Below, piece by piece: positions 19,002 through 28,186 of a stretch of 64,000 nucleotides of DNA. The translations under genes and the position numbers were made by a program. The stretch is from Puniceicoccaceae bacterium (lineage in GTDB: Bacteria > Verrucomicrobiota > Verrucomicrobiia > Opitutales > JAFGAQ01). Every line of letters begins with the position of its first letter. The stretch's first letter is position 1. Below the pieces are notes generated by a model. That model had not been told where the DNA came from. It saw only the letters and a program-made list of their open reading frames with translations, and ran no database searches. The stretch lies in contig JANQOQ010000008.1 in assembly GCA_028285755.1 (NCBI GenBank), positions 1 to 64,000 of the forward strand, written 5' to 3'.

Positions 19002-19136
19002 ATGCAACCAACATACAGACCTTCCAAGATTAAAAGGGCACGCAAATTTGGGTTCCGCGCACGCAAGGCTACCAAAGGGGGCCGCAAGGTTATTGCAGCA
19101 CGCCGCCGCAAGGGTCGTAAGCGCCTCTCTGCCTAA
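19002..19136 (+). CDS. rpmH: 50S ribosomal protein L34
   Basis: A 44-residue, highly basic protein with the complete L34 signature: [20 protein letters not shown], then [20 protein letters not shown]. It is a structural protein of the large ribosomal subunit. It heads the conserved rpmH-rnpA-yidC cluster found near replication origins. The open frame of the next gene, rnpA, runs backward through rpmH in another frame. Confidence 0.97.
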   Translation: MQPTYRPSKIKRARKFGFRARKATKGGRKVIAARRRKGRKRLSA

Positions 19137-19158
19137 AAAGCGTGATCCGTTGACGCCG

Positions 19159-19512
19159 ATGCGATTTGGTGCGCAGACCCGTCTCAACCGTTCGCGTGAA
19201 ATACGTGAAATGTTTGATGGAGGCAGCCGTATCAACTGCGGAGCATTTCAGCTCATACTTAAACGTAGTGACGATCAGCCACCCAAATCCCCGCGGTGCT
19301 GCGTGATCGCATCACGCAAGATCTCAAACCATGCAGTCGATCGCAATCTGGCAAAAAGGAGGCTCCGTGAGCTGTTTCGCAAAAACTATGCCCAGCTTGC
19401 AAAAAACACAGATGTGCTGCTCATTGCACGTCGCAGTCTACTCGATACACCTTTTGTAGCGATGGAGCAACGCTTCCAGAAAGCACTCAATCAATGGAAC
19501 CAAACTTCATGA
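19159..19512 (+). CDS. rnpA: Ribonuclease P protein component
   Basis: The protein subunit of RNase P, which helps the RNA subunit trim the 5' leader of precursor tRNAs. From the ATG at 19159 it has 117 residues, the usual length, beginning MRFGAQTRLNRSREI. The diagnostic RNR motif is present (RNLAKRRLRELFRKNY). An in-frame ATG at 19048, inside rpmH, would give 154 residues; such overlap is known in Thermus, but the shorter start fits the family better. No strong Shine-Dalgarno site precedes either start. Confidence 0.93.
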   Translation: MRFGAQTRLNRSREIREMFDGGSRINCGAFQLILKRSDDQPPKSPRCCVIASRKISNHAVDRNLAKRRLRELFRKNYAQLAKNTDVLLIARRSLLDTPFVAMEQRFQKALNQWNQTS

Positions 19513-19601
19513 GCCAGAGCTTTACAAGGCCCATTTGCATGTCCACACTTTCACATTCCAATTCAGTATCGCTGAATCTTTCACACACCTGATTTTATTT
19601 T

Positions 19602-21431
19602 ATGAAGAATTTTAATGTCGTATTGGGGATTCTCTGTCTAGGCCTGGCGTTTGCACTGCTGACCACCCAGCAGCCTTCCCAGCAACCTGAGCCTTCTCCC
19701 TCTGCACCTGCCCCGGAATCTCCGGTTATTCAGGATGATCAAGGGTTTCTGCCACCTACCTCCATTGAACAGCCCACCTCGCAGAGTATAGATGAGTCAG
19801 GAGAAATATTTCAAACCGTTACTGAGGCAGAGACTAACGTGGAGACGCCGGATGTAGCCAGCATCCCCGAAAATATCACTACCCTCGACAACGATTTCAT
19901 ATCGGTAGACTTTTCAAACGTGGGCGGAGCGATCAAGCAGATCCGCTTCCTCCAGACCAAACGCGGCGAGCTGGATGACTATGTGTTTAACCTGGGTTCC
20001 CCGGTATCCGCACTTCAGCTAAGCCGCAAAACCGCAGCCGGCAACGTCGTTGCACTCAATTATGATTTCAAGCTCGTTCAAGTAACGGAGAATAGCATTC
20101 GCTACGAATATGACACAGGGCGCGGTATCACCTTTGTGCGAACCTACACACTGGCGACGGACGAAAATGCTGAGCCCTACGCAATAGATCACCAGACCTC
20201 CATCGTGAACACTACCGGAGATGCAATCCGACTGGCTGAGCTTTACCTGAACCTGGGCACTTCAATCCCCGTTGAATCCGACCGAATTGGCCAATTTCAA
20301 AATTTTGCCTACTTCAACGGCATTGAAGATGAATTCATCAAATCCGGCTACTTCACAGGCTCCGGCGGATTCTTCGGTATCGGTTCAAGCCAGCCCAATA
20401 GTATCTATAATTCACCGCAGGAGGATATTCTTTGGGCTGCTGTTAAGAACCAGTTTTTTGTGAGCGTAATTACACCCGAGGAGCCCGGTACCTCTGTCCA
20501 CGCACGCGCGATTAATCTCCGCCAGCTGGGTGTTGAAGGCTTTGATAGCCGCAGTGTTGCGATCGGCGGTGAGATGGGGTTCCAGCCAGGCATAATCCCG
20601 GCAAATGCAGAACGTCAGCTGAATGCAGAGTTTTTCGTTGGACCCAAGGAGTATCGCCGTCTTGCAGCCCTTGGTGAAGAGCAGGACGCACTCATGCAAT
20701 TCGGCTGGCTCGGTGGCATCAGCAAGATCCTGATGAACCTCATGTATTTCATCCAGGGATTCATCCCCAGCTGGGGCATCACGTTGGTGGTAATGACTAT
20801 TATCATCAAAGGTATTTTCTGGCCACTTACCGCAATGTCTGCGAAATCCAGCAAGAAGATGCAGCTCCTGCAGGGGCCTATGAAAGAGCTTCGCGAAAAA
20901 TATCAGGACAACCCGCAAAAGATGCAAAAAGAGACCATGGAGCTTTTCAAAAAGTATCAGGTCAATCCCCTTGCCGGCTGTTTCCCGATCCTTTTGCAAA
21001 TGCCGATTTTCATTGGAATGTTTTTCATGCTGCGCACCACTGCAGAGCTCCGCTTTGAGCCCTTCCTGTGGGTGAGTGACTTATCCTTGCCCGATACTGT
21101 AGCCACAGTCTTTGGATTCCCTATCAACATCATGCCGATCCTCATGGGTGTAACCAGTTTCATGCAGATACAATTTATGCCGGTATCGCCCAATGCTGAC
21201 CCCCTGCAGCAAAAGATCATGAAGCTCTTTCCACTGATCATACCGATTTTCTTATACAATTACTCTTCAGGCCTCATACTCTACTGGACGGTGCAAAACA
21301 TCATATCAGTCTTGCAAACCTTTCTGGTTTATCGAAATCAGGATAGTGTAGTGCTGCCTGAACCTGCGGTGGATACTTCAAAAATGAAAAAGGCAAAGGC
21401 CGTCCGTACCCCACCCAAAAAGCGTAAATAA
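19602..21431 (+). CDS. yidC: Membrane protein insertase YidC
   Basis: A 609-residue inner-membrane insertase that places proteins in the membrane with or without SecYEG. It has an N-terminal anchor (VVLGILCLGLAFALL), a Pro/Gln-rich linker, the large periplasmic beta domain (about 95-360) and the conserved Oxa1 core (about 375-580: WGITLVVMTIIIKGIFWPL, FPILLQMPIFIGMFFML). A basic tail (KKAKAVRTPPKKRK) would contact ribosomes. It follows rnpA by 89 bases; the small yidD gene that often sits between them is absent. Confidence 0.97.
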   Translation: MKNFNVVLGILCLGLAFALLTTQQPSQQPEPSPSAPAPESPVIQDDQGFLPPTSIEQPTSQSIDESGEIFQTVTEAETNVETPDVASIPENITTLDNDFISVDFSNVGGAIKQIRFLQTKRGELDDYVFNLGSPVSALQLSRKTAAGNVVALNYDFKLVQVTENSIRYEYDTGRGITFVRTYTLATDENAEPYAIDHQTSIVNTTGDAIRLAELYLNLGTSIPVESDRIGQFQNFAYFNGIEDEFIKSGYFTGSGGFFGIGSSQPNSIYNSPQEDILWAAVKNQFFVSVITPEEPGTSVHARAINLRQLGVEGFDSRSVAIGGEMGFQPGIIPANAERQLNAEFFVGPKEYRRLAALGEEQDALMQFGWLGGISKILMNLMYFIQGFIPSWGITLVVMTIIIKGIFWPLTAMSAKSSKKMQLLQGPMKELREKYQDNPQKMQKETMELFKKYQVNPLAGCFPILLQMPIFIGMFFMLRTTAELRFEPFLWVSDLSLPDTVATVFGFPINIMPILMGVTSFMQIQFMPVSPNADPLQQKIMKLFPLIIPIFLYNYSSGLILYWTVQNIISVLQTFLVYRNQDSVVLPEPAVDTSKMKKAKAVRTPPKKRK

Positions 21432-21451
21432 CCCCAAACCGAATACTTCTC

Positions 21452-22192
21452 ATGGCTGGACATAGTAAATGGGCAACTACCAAGCGCCACAAAGCCGCTG
21501 TTGACGCCAAACGCGGTAAAGCATTTAGCATCATTAGTAAAGAACTCACCATGGCCGCCCGAAGCGGCGGAGGTGATCCGGAATTTAACCCAAGACTCAG
21601 AACCCTCATTGCTAAGGGCAAGGCCGCGAATATGCCTGCGGATAACATCGACCGGGCAATAAAAAAGGGTACCGGTGAACTTCCCGGAGTCGAAATCCTG
21701 GAAATGCTCTACGAAGGCTATGGCCCCGAAGGCGTCGGCCTGATGATCGAAGTCACAACCGACAATAAGAATCGCAGTGCCGGTGAAGTGAGATCCACTT
21801 TAAGTAAAAACGGCGGCAGCCTCGCAAGCCCGGGTGCACTCGCGTATAATTTTCAGCGCATGGGCCAATTCCTCATCGATGCATCAAAGACTGACGAAGA
21901 CAGCCTCATGGAGCTCGCGATCGAAAACGGCGCCGAGGAAGTCATCAATAACGACGACCACTTCGAAGTCCAATGCGCGATTACTGAGTTTGATGCCCTA
22001 TCGGAGGCATTTGAAAAAGCAGAGCTGGCTACGGAATCCGCTGAGCTTGCATATATCCCGCAAAACACGGTGCAAATTACCGATAAGGCCGCTGCTCAGA
22101 AGGTCATGAAGCTCATTGACGCCATGGAAGACTTGGAGGATGTCAAAAGCGTTCATACCAATATGGATGCGGATCCATCACTGCTTGAGTAG
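21452..22192 (+). CDS. YebC/PmpR-family protein
   Basis: A 246-residue member of the YebC/TACO1 family, variously described as transcription regulators or as factors that relieve ribosome stalling. The family start is clear (MAGHSKWATTKRHKAAVDAK), as are the motifs NMPADNIDRAIKKGTGE and LYEGYGPEGVGLMIE. Length is normal. It lies 20 bases after yidC on the same strand and is probably co-transcribed with it. Confidence 0.95.
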   Translation: MAGHSKWATTKRHKAAVDAKRGKAFSIISKELTMAARSGGGDPEFNPRLRTLIAKGKAANMPADNIDRAIKKGTGELPGVEILEMLYEGYGPEGVGLMIEVTTDNKNRSAGEVRSTLSKNGGSLASPGALAYNFQRMGQFLIDASKTDEDSLMELAIENGAEEVINNDDHFEVQCAITEFDALSEAFEKAELATESAELAYIPQNTVQITDKAAAQKVMKLIDAMEDLEDVKSVHTNMDADPSLLE

Positions 22193-22223
22193 AATCAACT
22201 CAATCATGGCTTAAGGCGGAATC

Positions 22224-23015
22224 ATGAATCTAAGCGGAGAGATTACCAGCCGTCAAAATGAGCGCATTAAGTTTTTAATCAAGCTGCGTGACCGTAAAAC
22301 CCGTGATCAAACCTCACTTTTCCTTGTTGAAGGCTCCCATGAAATCGATGTAGCACTTCAGTATTCCTACGAGCTAGAGCAGCTATATCTATTGCCGGAA
22401 CTGTTGGATAACACCGATTACTCATTGATAGCAGAATCTGCAAATGAGGTGTTCCTCATCAATTCCAGCGTTTCCGATAAGATAAAATCAGCTCAAAACA
22501 CTGAGGGCATCACAGCAGTATTTAAACAAAAAAAGCCGGTATCCGATTTAGAACAGCAAACCTACAATGAGACTATCGTTATACTGGACAACATAGAAAA
22601 ACCGGGTAATATCGGGGCCATCTGCCGAAGCGCTCAGGCATTTGGTGTCAAAACATTGATTTTGAACGGTGCTACCACTGATCCCTATAATCCACAAGTC
22701 ATACGCAATTCCCGGGGTCACAGCCTGGGGTTGGACTTACTGCCAGTCGATTACGAAAAGACTTACCTGTCGCTTAAACAGGACGGATATCGGTTTTATG
22801 CTGCATTTCCCGAATCCGACACATGCTTACCCAATATACGATTTCACTCTAAGTCTGCAATAATACTCGGAAATGAGCACGAAGGTATCGGTGACTTTTG
22901 GGCGATCCATAACAATCAAAGCTTTCGTATACCCATGGAAAACAGGGTAGACAGCCTCAACGTAAGCAGTGCTGCAGCTCTGGTTCTGTACCAGAAATAC
23001 ATCCAAAGCATCTGA
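22224..23015 (+). CDS. SpoU/TrmH-family RNA 2'-O-methyltransferase
   Basis: A 263-residue methyltransferase of the knotted SPOUT class, which methylates a ribose 2'-OH in rRNA or tRNA. An N-terminal substrate-binding domain (about 1-95, FLVEGSHEIDVAL) precedes the catalytic domain with its three motifs: NIGAICRSAQAFGV, ILGNEHEGI and IPMENRVDSLNVSSAAALVLYQ. It is closer to RlmB/TsnR-type rRNA enzymes than to TrmL, but the exact target cannot be given. It starts 31 bases after the yebC-family gene. Confidence 0.9.
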   Translation: MNLSGEITSRQNERIKFLIKLRDRKTRDQTSLFLVEGSHEIDVALQYSYELEQLYLLPELLDNTDYSLIAESANEVFLINSSVSDKIKSAQNTEGITAVFKQKKPVSDLEQQTYNETIVILDNIEKPGNIGAICRSAQAFGVKTLILNGATTDPYNPQVIRNSRGHSLGLDLLPVDYEKTYLSLKQDGYRFYAAFPESDTCLPNIRFHSKSAIILGNEHEGIGDFWAIHNNQSFRIPMENRVDSLNVSSAAALVLYQKYIQSI

Positions 23016-23066
23016 AGTCATTCTTTTTTAAGTTGTCTCTACCTCAACAAATTTGAAGATAGCGCT

Positions 23067-23435
23067 ATGTTTCAGTTGAATTTTAGTGAACAAAGCATGT
23101 CCGAGCTCAACAAACTCGACATCTTTGCCCAACTGCGCCTGGTAAACCAAATCAGCCATATCACCAAGGAACAACTAGACAACCCGGATAACGACATCGG
23201 TAAATTTCAACGAGGTTCCCAGATCTTTTATCGCTTCCGGGCAGACGACTTCCGCATCTATTTTGAAAAACAGGGCAACATTCTGTTTTGCCACTACATC
23301 CTTCACAAGAATACGCTCACTGATTTTATCTTCCGGGTTAAACTCCCCGTCTCCGAAGAACAGATGGTAGAGCAACACGAATCTTTCTGGAAATATTTGG
23401 ATAGTCTCAAACGCCAAAAACGCACCAAAAAGTAA
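23067..23435 (+). CDS. RelE/ParE-fold protein without visible antitoxin
   Basis: A 122-residue protein whose central pattern (IFYRFRADDFRIYFEKQG, then LFCHYILHKNT) resembles the RelE/ParE toxin fold. No antitoxin gene lies beside it: upstream is the RNA methyltransferase, and downstream are the dnaN leader and dnaN. The C-terminus is extended by a charged helix (EEQMVEQHESFWKYL) and a basic end. It may be a housekeeping member of the fold rather than a toxin. Function uncertain. Confidence 0.6.
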   Translation: MFQLNFSEQSMSELNKLDIFAQLRLVNQISHITKEQLDNPDNDIGKFQRGSQIFYRFRADDFRIYFEKQGNILFCHYILHKNTLTDFIFRVKLPVSEEQMVEQHESFWKYLDSLKRQKRTKK

Positions 23436-23696
23436 CCTGAAGCCTGCCGTGAATAATATGGAATAAGTCTGCGAATTGCTGTGAATTAATATTAAATTAC
23501 TCACTTATCCATTTTTATCTTTTTTTGTTCCGCAGGTTAATCACCGCTCTAAATTTTTTAACCGCTTCATTGACAAAACGATAACCATTTGTTGCTATTA
23601 TTCACACAGCATAATATTAGAGACTATACTATTTAATATTTTATAACTAATATATTAGCGTTGAAAATAACCTCAGACTCTTAGAAAAGTTAAAGC
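23436..23696. other. Candidate replication origin (oriC) upstream of dnaN
   Basis: This 261-base gene-free region precedes dnaN. It contains an exact TTATNCACA DnaA box (TTATTCACA, 23598-23606), two 8-of-9 matches in reverse (CGTGAATAA at 23448-23456, TGTGAATTA at 23480-23488) and a weaker TTATCCATT at 23505-23513. AT-rich DNA follows from about 23607 to 23675, as in unwinding elements. Gene order (rpmH, rnpA, yidC, dnaN) and parS-like sites further right support an origin-proximal position. dnaA is not in the window; a dnaN promoter alone would also explain part of this. Confidence 0.5.
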
Positions 23697-24827
23697 ATGA
23701 AATTAAAGCTGAACCGAGATCACCTATCCAACGGCCTTCAACAAGTGATGAACTTGGTCGGTAGCAGGCAAACCATGCCCATATTGAAGAACGTTTTGAT
23801 AGAAGCTTCTGAGGATGAGGTGTCATTGACAACTACCAACCTCGATCTTGGAATCCGCTGTATCATTAAAGCTGAAGTTCTGGAGCCAGGTGCAGTCACC
23901 TTACCGGTACGTAAGCTAGCATCCATTGTTCGTGAGCTCCCCAATATTGAAGTCAATCTGGAAACTTCAGTAAACAACAACTCCAAGATAACTTCAGGGG
24001 GTTCTACCTTTCGTATTATGGCGATTGGTAAGGAGGAGTTTCCACCGCTTCCGACCTTTGATGACCAGCACGCTTACACGCTGGAGCAATCCAAGCTATC
24101 CACAATGCTCAAAAGTGTTTCTTACGCACAGTCGACGGATGAGAATCGTTATGTGCTTAATGGAGTCTATTTTAATTTTAATGAAGGTGAGATTCGCCTG
24201 GCAGCTACCGATGGTCGCCGATTGGCCGTATCGACTGAGAAAATAGAAACGGAAGACTCATCGGGAGGAAGTTTGATTCTTCCTGCAAAGACAGTAGCTG
24301 AGTTGAGTCGTCTTTTGCATTATGGTGATAATTTAAAAATACTATTCAATGACCGTCAGGTAGCCTTTGAAATTGAGATTGGAGAAGAAGGGGGAGAGCA
24401 GGGTCTCAAGGATAACATTTATCTGGTTTCCAAGATTGTAGAAGGTAAGTATCCAGATTACCAACAGGTCATCCCCAAACAGGCTGAGCAACGTATTAAA
24501 CTTGAGCGTGAGCTCATGCTGGAGTGTGTAAACCGGGCTTCTCTGGTGATCAGTGATAAACAATTCCAGGTGAAGTTGAAAATTTCTGAAAACCTTCTTG
24601 AAATCTCCGGTGAGAGCCAGGAGTTTGGGGAGTCTCATGAAGCGCTCGCGATTGCCTATGAGGGACCGGAAGTTCAGGTCGCTTTCAACCCACGTTTTCT
24701 CATGGAGCCTTTAAAAGCACTAAGCAACGATGAGGTATTCTTCGAATTTAAAGATGAGCTCAGCCCGGGAGTCTTTAAGACCATGGATAGTTTCCTGTGC
24801 GTGGTCATGCCTCTGAGAATTAATTAA
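23697..24827 (+). CDS. dnaN: DNA polymerase III beta subunit (sliding clamp)
   Basis: The ring-shaped clamp that holds DNA polymerase III and other repair proteins on DNA. The 376-residue length is normal and the three clamp domains are recognisable; start [17 protein letters not shown], domain 1 with [14 protein letters not shown], and C-terminal clamp motifs ([17 protein letters not shown]) ending in VVMPLRIN, the site that binds partner peptides. In many bacteria dnaN follows dnaA; here it follows a noncoding region with DnaA-box-like sequences. Confidence 0.97.
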   Translation: MKLKLNRDHLSNGLQQVMNLVGSRQTMPILKNVLIEASEDEVSLTTTNLDLGIRCIIKAEVLEPGAVTLPVRKLASIVRELPNIEVNLETSVNNNSKITSGGSTFRIMAIGKEEFPPLPTFDDQHAYTLEQSKLSTMLKSVSYAQSTDENRYVLNGVYFNFNEGEIRLAATDGRRLAVSTEKIETEDSSGGSLILPAKTVAELSRLLHYGDNLKILFNDRQVAFEIEIGEEGGEQGLKDNIYLVSKIVEGKYPDYQQVIPKQAEQRIKLERELMLECVNRASLVISDKQFQVKLKISENLLEISGESQEFGESHEALAIAYEGPEVQVAFNPRFLMEPLKALSNDEVFFEFKDELSPGVFKTMDSFLCVVMPLRIN

Positions 24828-24835
24828 AACGCAGA

Positions 24836-25735
24836 ATGCGCTCTCTGATTGAGCAGAACCCAACGCTGCTCACGATTGTAGCCGCCGCAATCATAATGAC
24901 TCTCGTAGTCATTGTGAATCGCTTACAGAATAACCTCCCCTCCCCTACGAATAAGCTCTTTTGCCGTTGGCTACGTGTGTTACTCATGGCCACGTTTGTT
25001 TCATTGCTGCTTTTACTGATTTCGGATAATACGGACTATTGGCGTTTGTGGTTGGCCGGATTACTGAGCTGGTTTTTTATCGAGAGCTTTCACTATTGGA
25101 TGTTTATCAGTGCCTGGAATAAAAGTGAGTTTCCGTTGTTTCCCCAGGTTACTACTATTGATAGCACTGACTGGCCTGCAAACAAACGTTTCCTATGGAT
25201 AAAAGACTGGCTTAGGGATAATGATTTTGAACGTAAAACCGTTTTTAAATGCACCTACATGGAAAGCGTTTCTCACCAACTGGTCGTTTATGAAAATGAG
25301 GAGCAAACTACCCGTATATACGTGATGATAATGCCGGATCTACAGGGCATCATTCTGGATCAACTGGTATTTACAACTAAGCTGGAGGATGGGACCGTCT
25401 TCATTACGGATAACGTGTCGCTCCCTTTTGGCGCTTATTATCCAGAGCAATGGCGAATCGACCGTCAGCCGAATAAGCGTAGCATAGTATCCATCGCCAA
25501 ACTGCACTATAACCGCATTAATGGATTGGATGTTAAGGCGAACCAATCCGATTACTTGGAGGAATATCTCGATCATTATCAAACCTTGGAAGATCTGAAT
25601 GTGGAGCAAGGAATCATCCACGATAAATTCAATCGTGAAGAGTTTGGCAAAGTCAGTAGTTCGGGTAAGTTCTGGCTATGGTTGGAAATGTTTACGATCA
25701 ATTATCTGGGCATAGCCCGTATCAAATATGCCTAA
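24836..25735 (+). CDS. Membrane protein of unknown function
   Basis: A 299-residue protein with two to three N-terminal membrane segments (LTIVAAAIIMTLVVIV near 12-27, RVLLMATFVSLLLLLIS near 46-62, LWLAGLLSWFFIESFHYWMF near 70-90) and a soluble C-terminal part of about 200 residues facing the cytoplasm or periplasm. No known domain is evident. It begins 8 bases after dnaN, with another membrane gene following after 13 bases, so the three are likely co-transcribed. Confidence 0.55.
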   Translation: MRSLIEQNPTLLTIVAAAIIMTLVVIVNRLQNNLPSPTNKLFCRWLRVLLMATFVSLLLLLISDNTDYWRLWLAGLLSWFFIESFHYWMFISAWNKSEFPLFPQVTTIDSTDWPANKRFLWIKDWLRDNDFERKTVFKCTYMESVSHQLVVYENEEQTTRIYVMIMPDLQGIILDQLVFTTKLEDGTVFITDNVSLPFGAYYPEQWRIDRQPNKRSIVSIAKLHYNRINGLDVKANQSDYLEEYLDHYQTLEDLNVEQGIIHDKFNREEFGKVSSSGKFWLWLEMFTINYLGIARIKYA

Positions 25736-25748
25736 CTGAATTTAAACG

Positions 25749-26273
25749 ATGACTCTACTTGGCTGTATCAGTGTTTTTTGGGCGTATTTTGGATTTAGTT
25801 TTCTGATTGCGAGCGCCATTGTTAGACTGACACCCATAGCCCTAGAGGTTTCTTGGCTGAATCTTTCAGCAGTGCAGTATATCTTCGCTGCAATTTTCAC
25901 TGTATTTATGATTTATGCAGAGGGAATAGGGGGATTTCATAAAAAACTGGCTCCTCGGTTTGCAGCCCGTGCTAAACATCTCAGCAGGAACCCTAGATGG
26001 CTGCACATTTTGTTGGCACCGTTCTTTTGTGTTGGGTATTTTTATGCAAATCGTAAACGTGTGATTACTTCTTTTGCCCTTACATTTGCCATTGTAATTT
26101 TAGTAATCATCGTGCATCAAATGCCCCAGCCCTGGCGGGGTATAATCGATGTTGGGGTAATATTGGGTTTATTTACAGGCTTAATGAGTATGGGCTTTTG
26201 GTTGGTCCGCGTACACCTGCACGGATATAGCGAAATAGAGACTGATTTACCTGAAGGTATTCAGGGTAAATAA
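25749..26273 (+). CDS. Membrane protein of unknown function
   Basis: A 174-residue integral membrane protein with four to five hydrophobic segments (starting FWAYFGFSFLIASAIV, then VQYIFAAIFTVFMIYAEG, LHILLAPFFCVGYFYA, FALTFAIVILVIIVH and VGVILGLFTGLMSMGFWL). A basic loop (KKLAPRFAARAKHLSR) lies between segments two and three. Not assigned to a functional family. It ends one base before the stop of the convergent TIGR03790 gene. Confidence 0.5.
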   Translation: MTLLGCISVFWAYFGFSFLIASAIVRLTPIALEVSWLNLSAVQYIFAAIFTVFMIYAEGIGGFHKKLAPRFAARAKHLSRNPRWLHILLAPFFCVGYFYANRKRVITSFALTFAIVILVIIVHQMPQPWRGIIDVGVILGLFTGLMSMGFWLVRVHLHGYSEIETDLPEGIQGK

Positions 26274-26274
26274 C

Positions 26275-27822
26275 TTACGGTTTTGACAACGCATTTATTC
26301 GTTGCTCATAGCGAATATCCACTACGCGTTTACTCCTCAAATATTGTGTTATCCTGGGTATATCCGCTTTATGACCATTGCTATGAAGCCCTTCTGCAAT
26401 GCGCAGGTAAAGCTCCACTTCTTCAGGCTTGAGCTGAGGTAGCTGTGTAATCGAGCGGACGATCGAGTTAATGAGCATTTCGGATTCATAACCGCTCCAA
26501 AACTCAATCAATATTTTGTAAGCAAGTTGTATACTTGGATTATCGATAAAAGTGTTCAGTGCATATTCGCGAGCGAGAAACGGATCTTCTTTTTGAAGTC
26601 GATTGATTTTCAGTATTTGAGCATAGGGGCTTTCGGTACTTTTATGATCAACATTTTGGGGAAATGGGCGATACAAAGGGTCTCCGACCATCACTGTCTG
26701 CCAGCTCAAAAACGGGAGGGCATAGAGGGATGCTTCACCCACGGTATGACCCTCAACCAGGTATTTTATAAAAATGTCCGGCCGTTGTGTATATTCCAGG
26801 TAGGGTTCTTCGACGTTACCAAAGGATACAGCATACCCGTTTTGTAACAGAGGTGCTACCCAGCCTACTTCCGGATCTGCCAGTGAATATGCGGAAAGGC
26901 TGTGTATATGCCACCCGATTGCACCCTTTGGAATTTCAGTTTGTGCTGAAATTGCGGGCCCGTTGGCATTGCCTGAATACCAGCCTAAGTAAAGGGCAGG
27001 TGCATCATGACGCTCGGTATAAGACCAATGGCCGTCGCTGCTTTCGATGTCAGTATCGATTCCAAAAGCTTCCATATATTTGGCGGCACTTTGTAGCCAT
27101 TCATTACCCAGCGGATGTTGTGAGTGAAGATCCACATAGGCTCGGCCGTTTAGACCTCCGCTTCTTTCGACCTCGATGGCATCCAGAATCATCCGCCGGC
27201 TCAGCGTGTAGGTAGGCCCTTCAATTCGACCGATGGCCAGACTGAAGCGATAATCCACAAAACGCAGAAAAGGGGGCTCAAAATTGGGGTTTTTGATGAT
27301 GCCGATAGGATCCGGATTATTTTGCAAAATCAGTGCTAATTCTGAATCGACAGATGCCTGAACGGTGCGGAAAGGTTGCGGAATTTCATCATGAGTAAAC
27401 TGCAATAACTCAAGACCCCTGCTAATCTTCAGGGGGATACCTTTACAAATCACAATATACTTCAACAGGTTTTTATCGATCCTCAATGAATTGCGTCCAT
27501 ACTCGTCGTCACTCGATTCTATAAATCCTTCTACAAGATTTGCTTGTATCAGATATTCACGAACGGGATTCCATATGTTATCAACAAAAATTCTATAGTC
27601 TATAGTCTCAATGGGCTCTATATCCAAATGCAGCACGTGTGCTTCGGGGATTCCCCGCTGGTCTCTGTAGAACTCTGCCAATAGCAAGGATTCCGGGACA
27701 TTTTGGTTTGCGATAACTAATGTGCGCTCCGAATCGGAGGGATTTGCTTTCAAAGATGCAGTTAGCTGCAATATGAATAGAAGGGATATAAGCCCTAATA
27801 CCTGCCTAGCGTATAAAAGCAT
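26275..27822 (-). CDS. TIGR03790-family exported protein
   Basis: A 515-residue protein of the TIGR03790 family, known from myxobacteria, verrucomicrobia and relatives; function not established. A signal peptide is present (VLGLISLLFILQLTASLKA). The typical start of the mature protein follows: LVIANQNVPESLLLAEFYRD, then RGIPEAHVLHLD. Further family-like stretches are IVICKGIPLKI and the SFGNVEEPYLEY region near 330. It overlaps crcB by 17 bases and is the last gene of a minus-strand group crcB-amidase side. Confidence 0.8.
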   Translation of the reverse strand: MLLYARQVLGLISLLFILQLTASLKANPSDSERTLVIANQNVPESLLLAEFYRDQRGIPEAHVLHLDIEPIETIDYRIFVDNIWNPVREYLIQANLVEGFIESSDDEYGRNSLRIDKNLLKYIVICKGIPLKISRGLELLQFTHDEIPQPFRTVQASVDSELALILQNNPDPIGIIKNPNFEPPFLRFVDYRFSLAIGRIEGPTYTLSRRMILDAIEVERSGGLNGRAYVDLHSQHPLGNEWLQSAAKYMEAFGIDTDIESSDGHWSYTERHDAPALYLGWYSGNANGPAISAQTEIPKGAIGWHIHSLSAYSLADPEVGWVAPLLQNGYAVSFGNVEEPYLEYTQRPDIFIKYLVEGHTVGEASLYALPFLSWQTVMVGDPLYRPFPQNVDHKSTESPYAQILKINRLQKEDPFLAREYALNTFIDNPSIQLAYKILIEFWSGYESEMLINSIVRSITQLPQLKPEEVELYLRIAEGLHSNGHKADIPRITQYLRSKRVVDIRYEQRINALSKP

Positions 27823-28186
27823 CCGTGATCTTAAATGAACCAGCAGTTACAAATATGCAAATCACCACATTCATTAGGATATTCAGTAACGCCATACGGT
27901 AGTTACCCAGACTCAGTAATTCCACAGTCTGCAGACTAAATGCGGAGAACGTGGTGAAGCCCCCACAAAAACCGATCATGCCAAAATAGCGGATACCGGA
28001 CTCTCCCGATTCTTGTGAAAGTAGAATCGCCGCAAGTATACCAATCAGCAGGCTACCGGAAATATTCGCTATTAGTGTACCTAAATAAGGCGGATTATGC
28101 AGCCATTGCCCTATTCCAAATCTAAAAACCGAACCAATCGCCCCACCCAGTGCGATCCATAAATAGGCTGCGATACCGATGCTCAT
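27806..28186 (-). CDS. crcB: Fluoride exporter CrcB/Fluc
   Basis: A 126-residue channel that expels fluoride and works as a dimer of antiparallel subunits. Four membrane segments are visible; the signature GGFTTFSAFSLQTVELL (near residues 73-90) and the N-terminal GGAIGSVFRFGIGQW are typical. It overlaps the amidase gene by 4 bases (ATGA type) and the TIGR03790 gene by 17 bases. There is no room for a fluoride riboswitch directly upstream because the amidase coding region abuts it. Confidence 0.93.
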   Translation of the reverse strand: MSIGIAAYLWIALGGAIGSVFRFGIGQWLHNPPYLGTLIANISGSLLIGILAAILLSQESGESGIRYFGMIGFCGGFTTFSAFSLQTVELLSLGNYRMALLNILMNVVICIFVTAGSFKITDAFIR

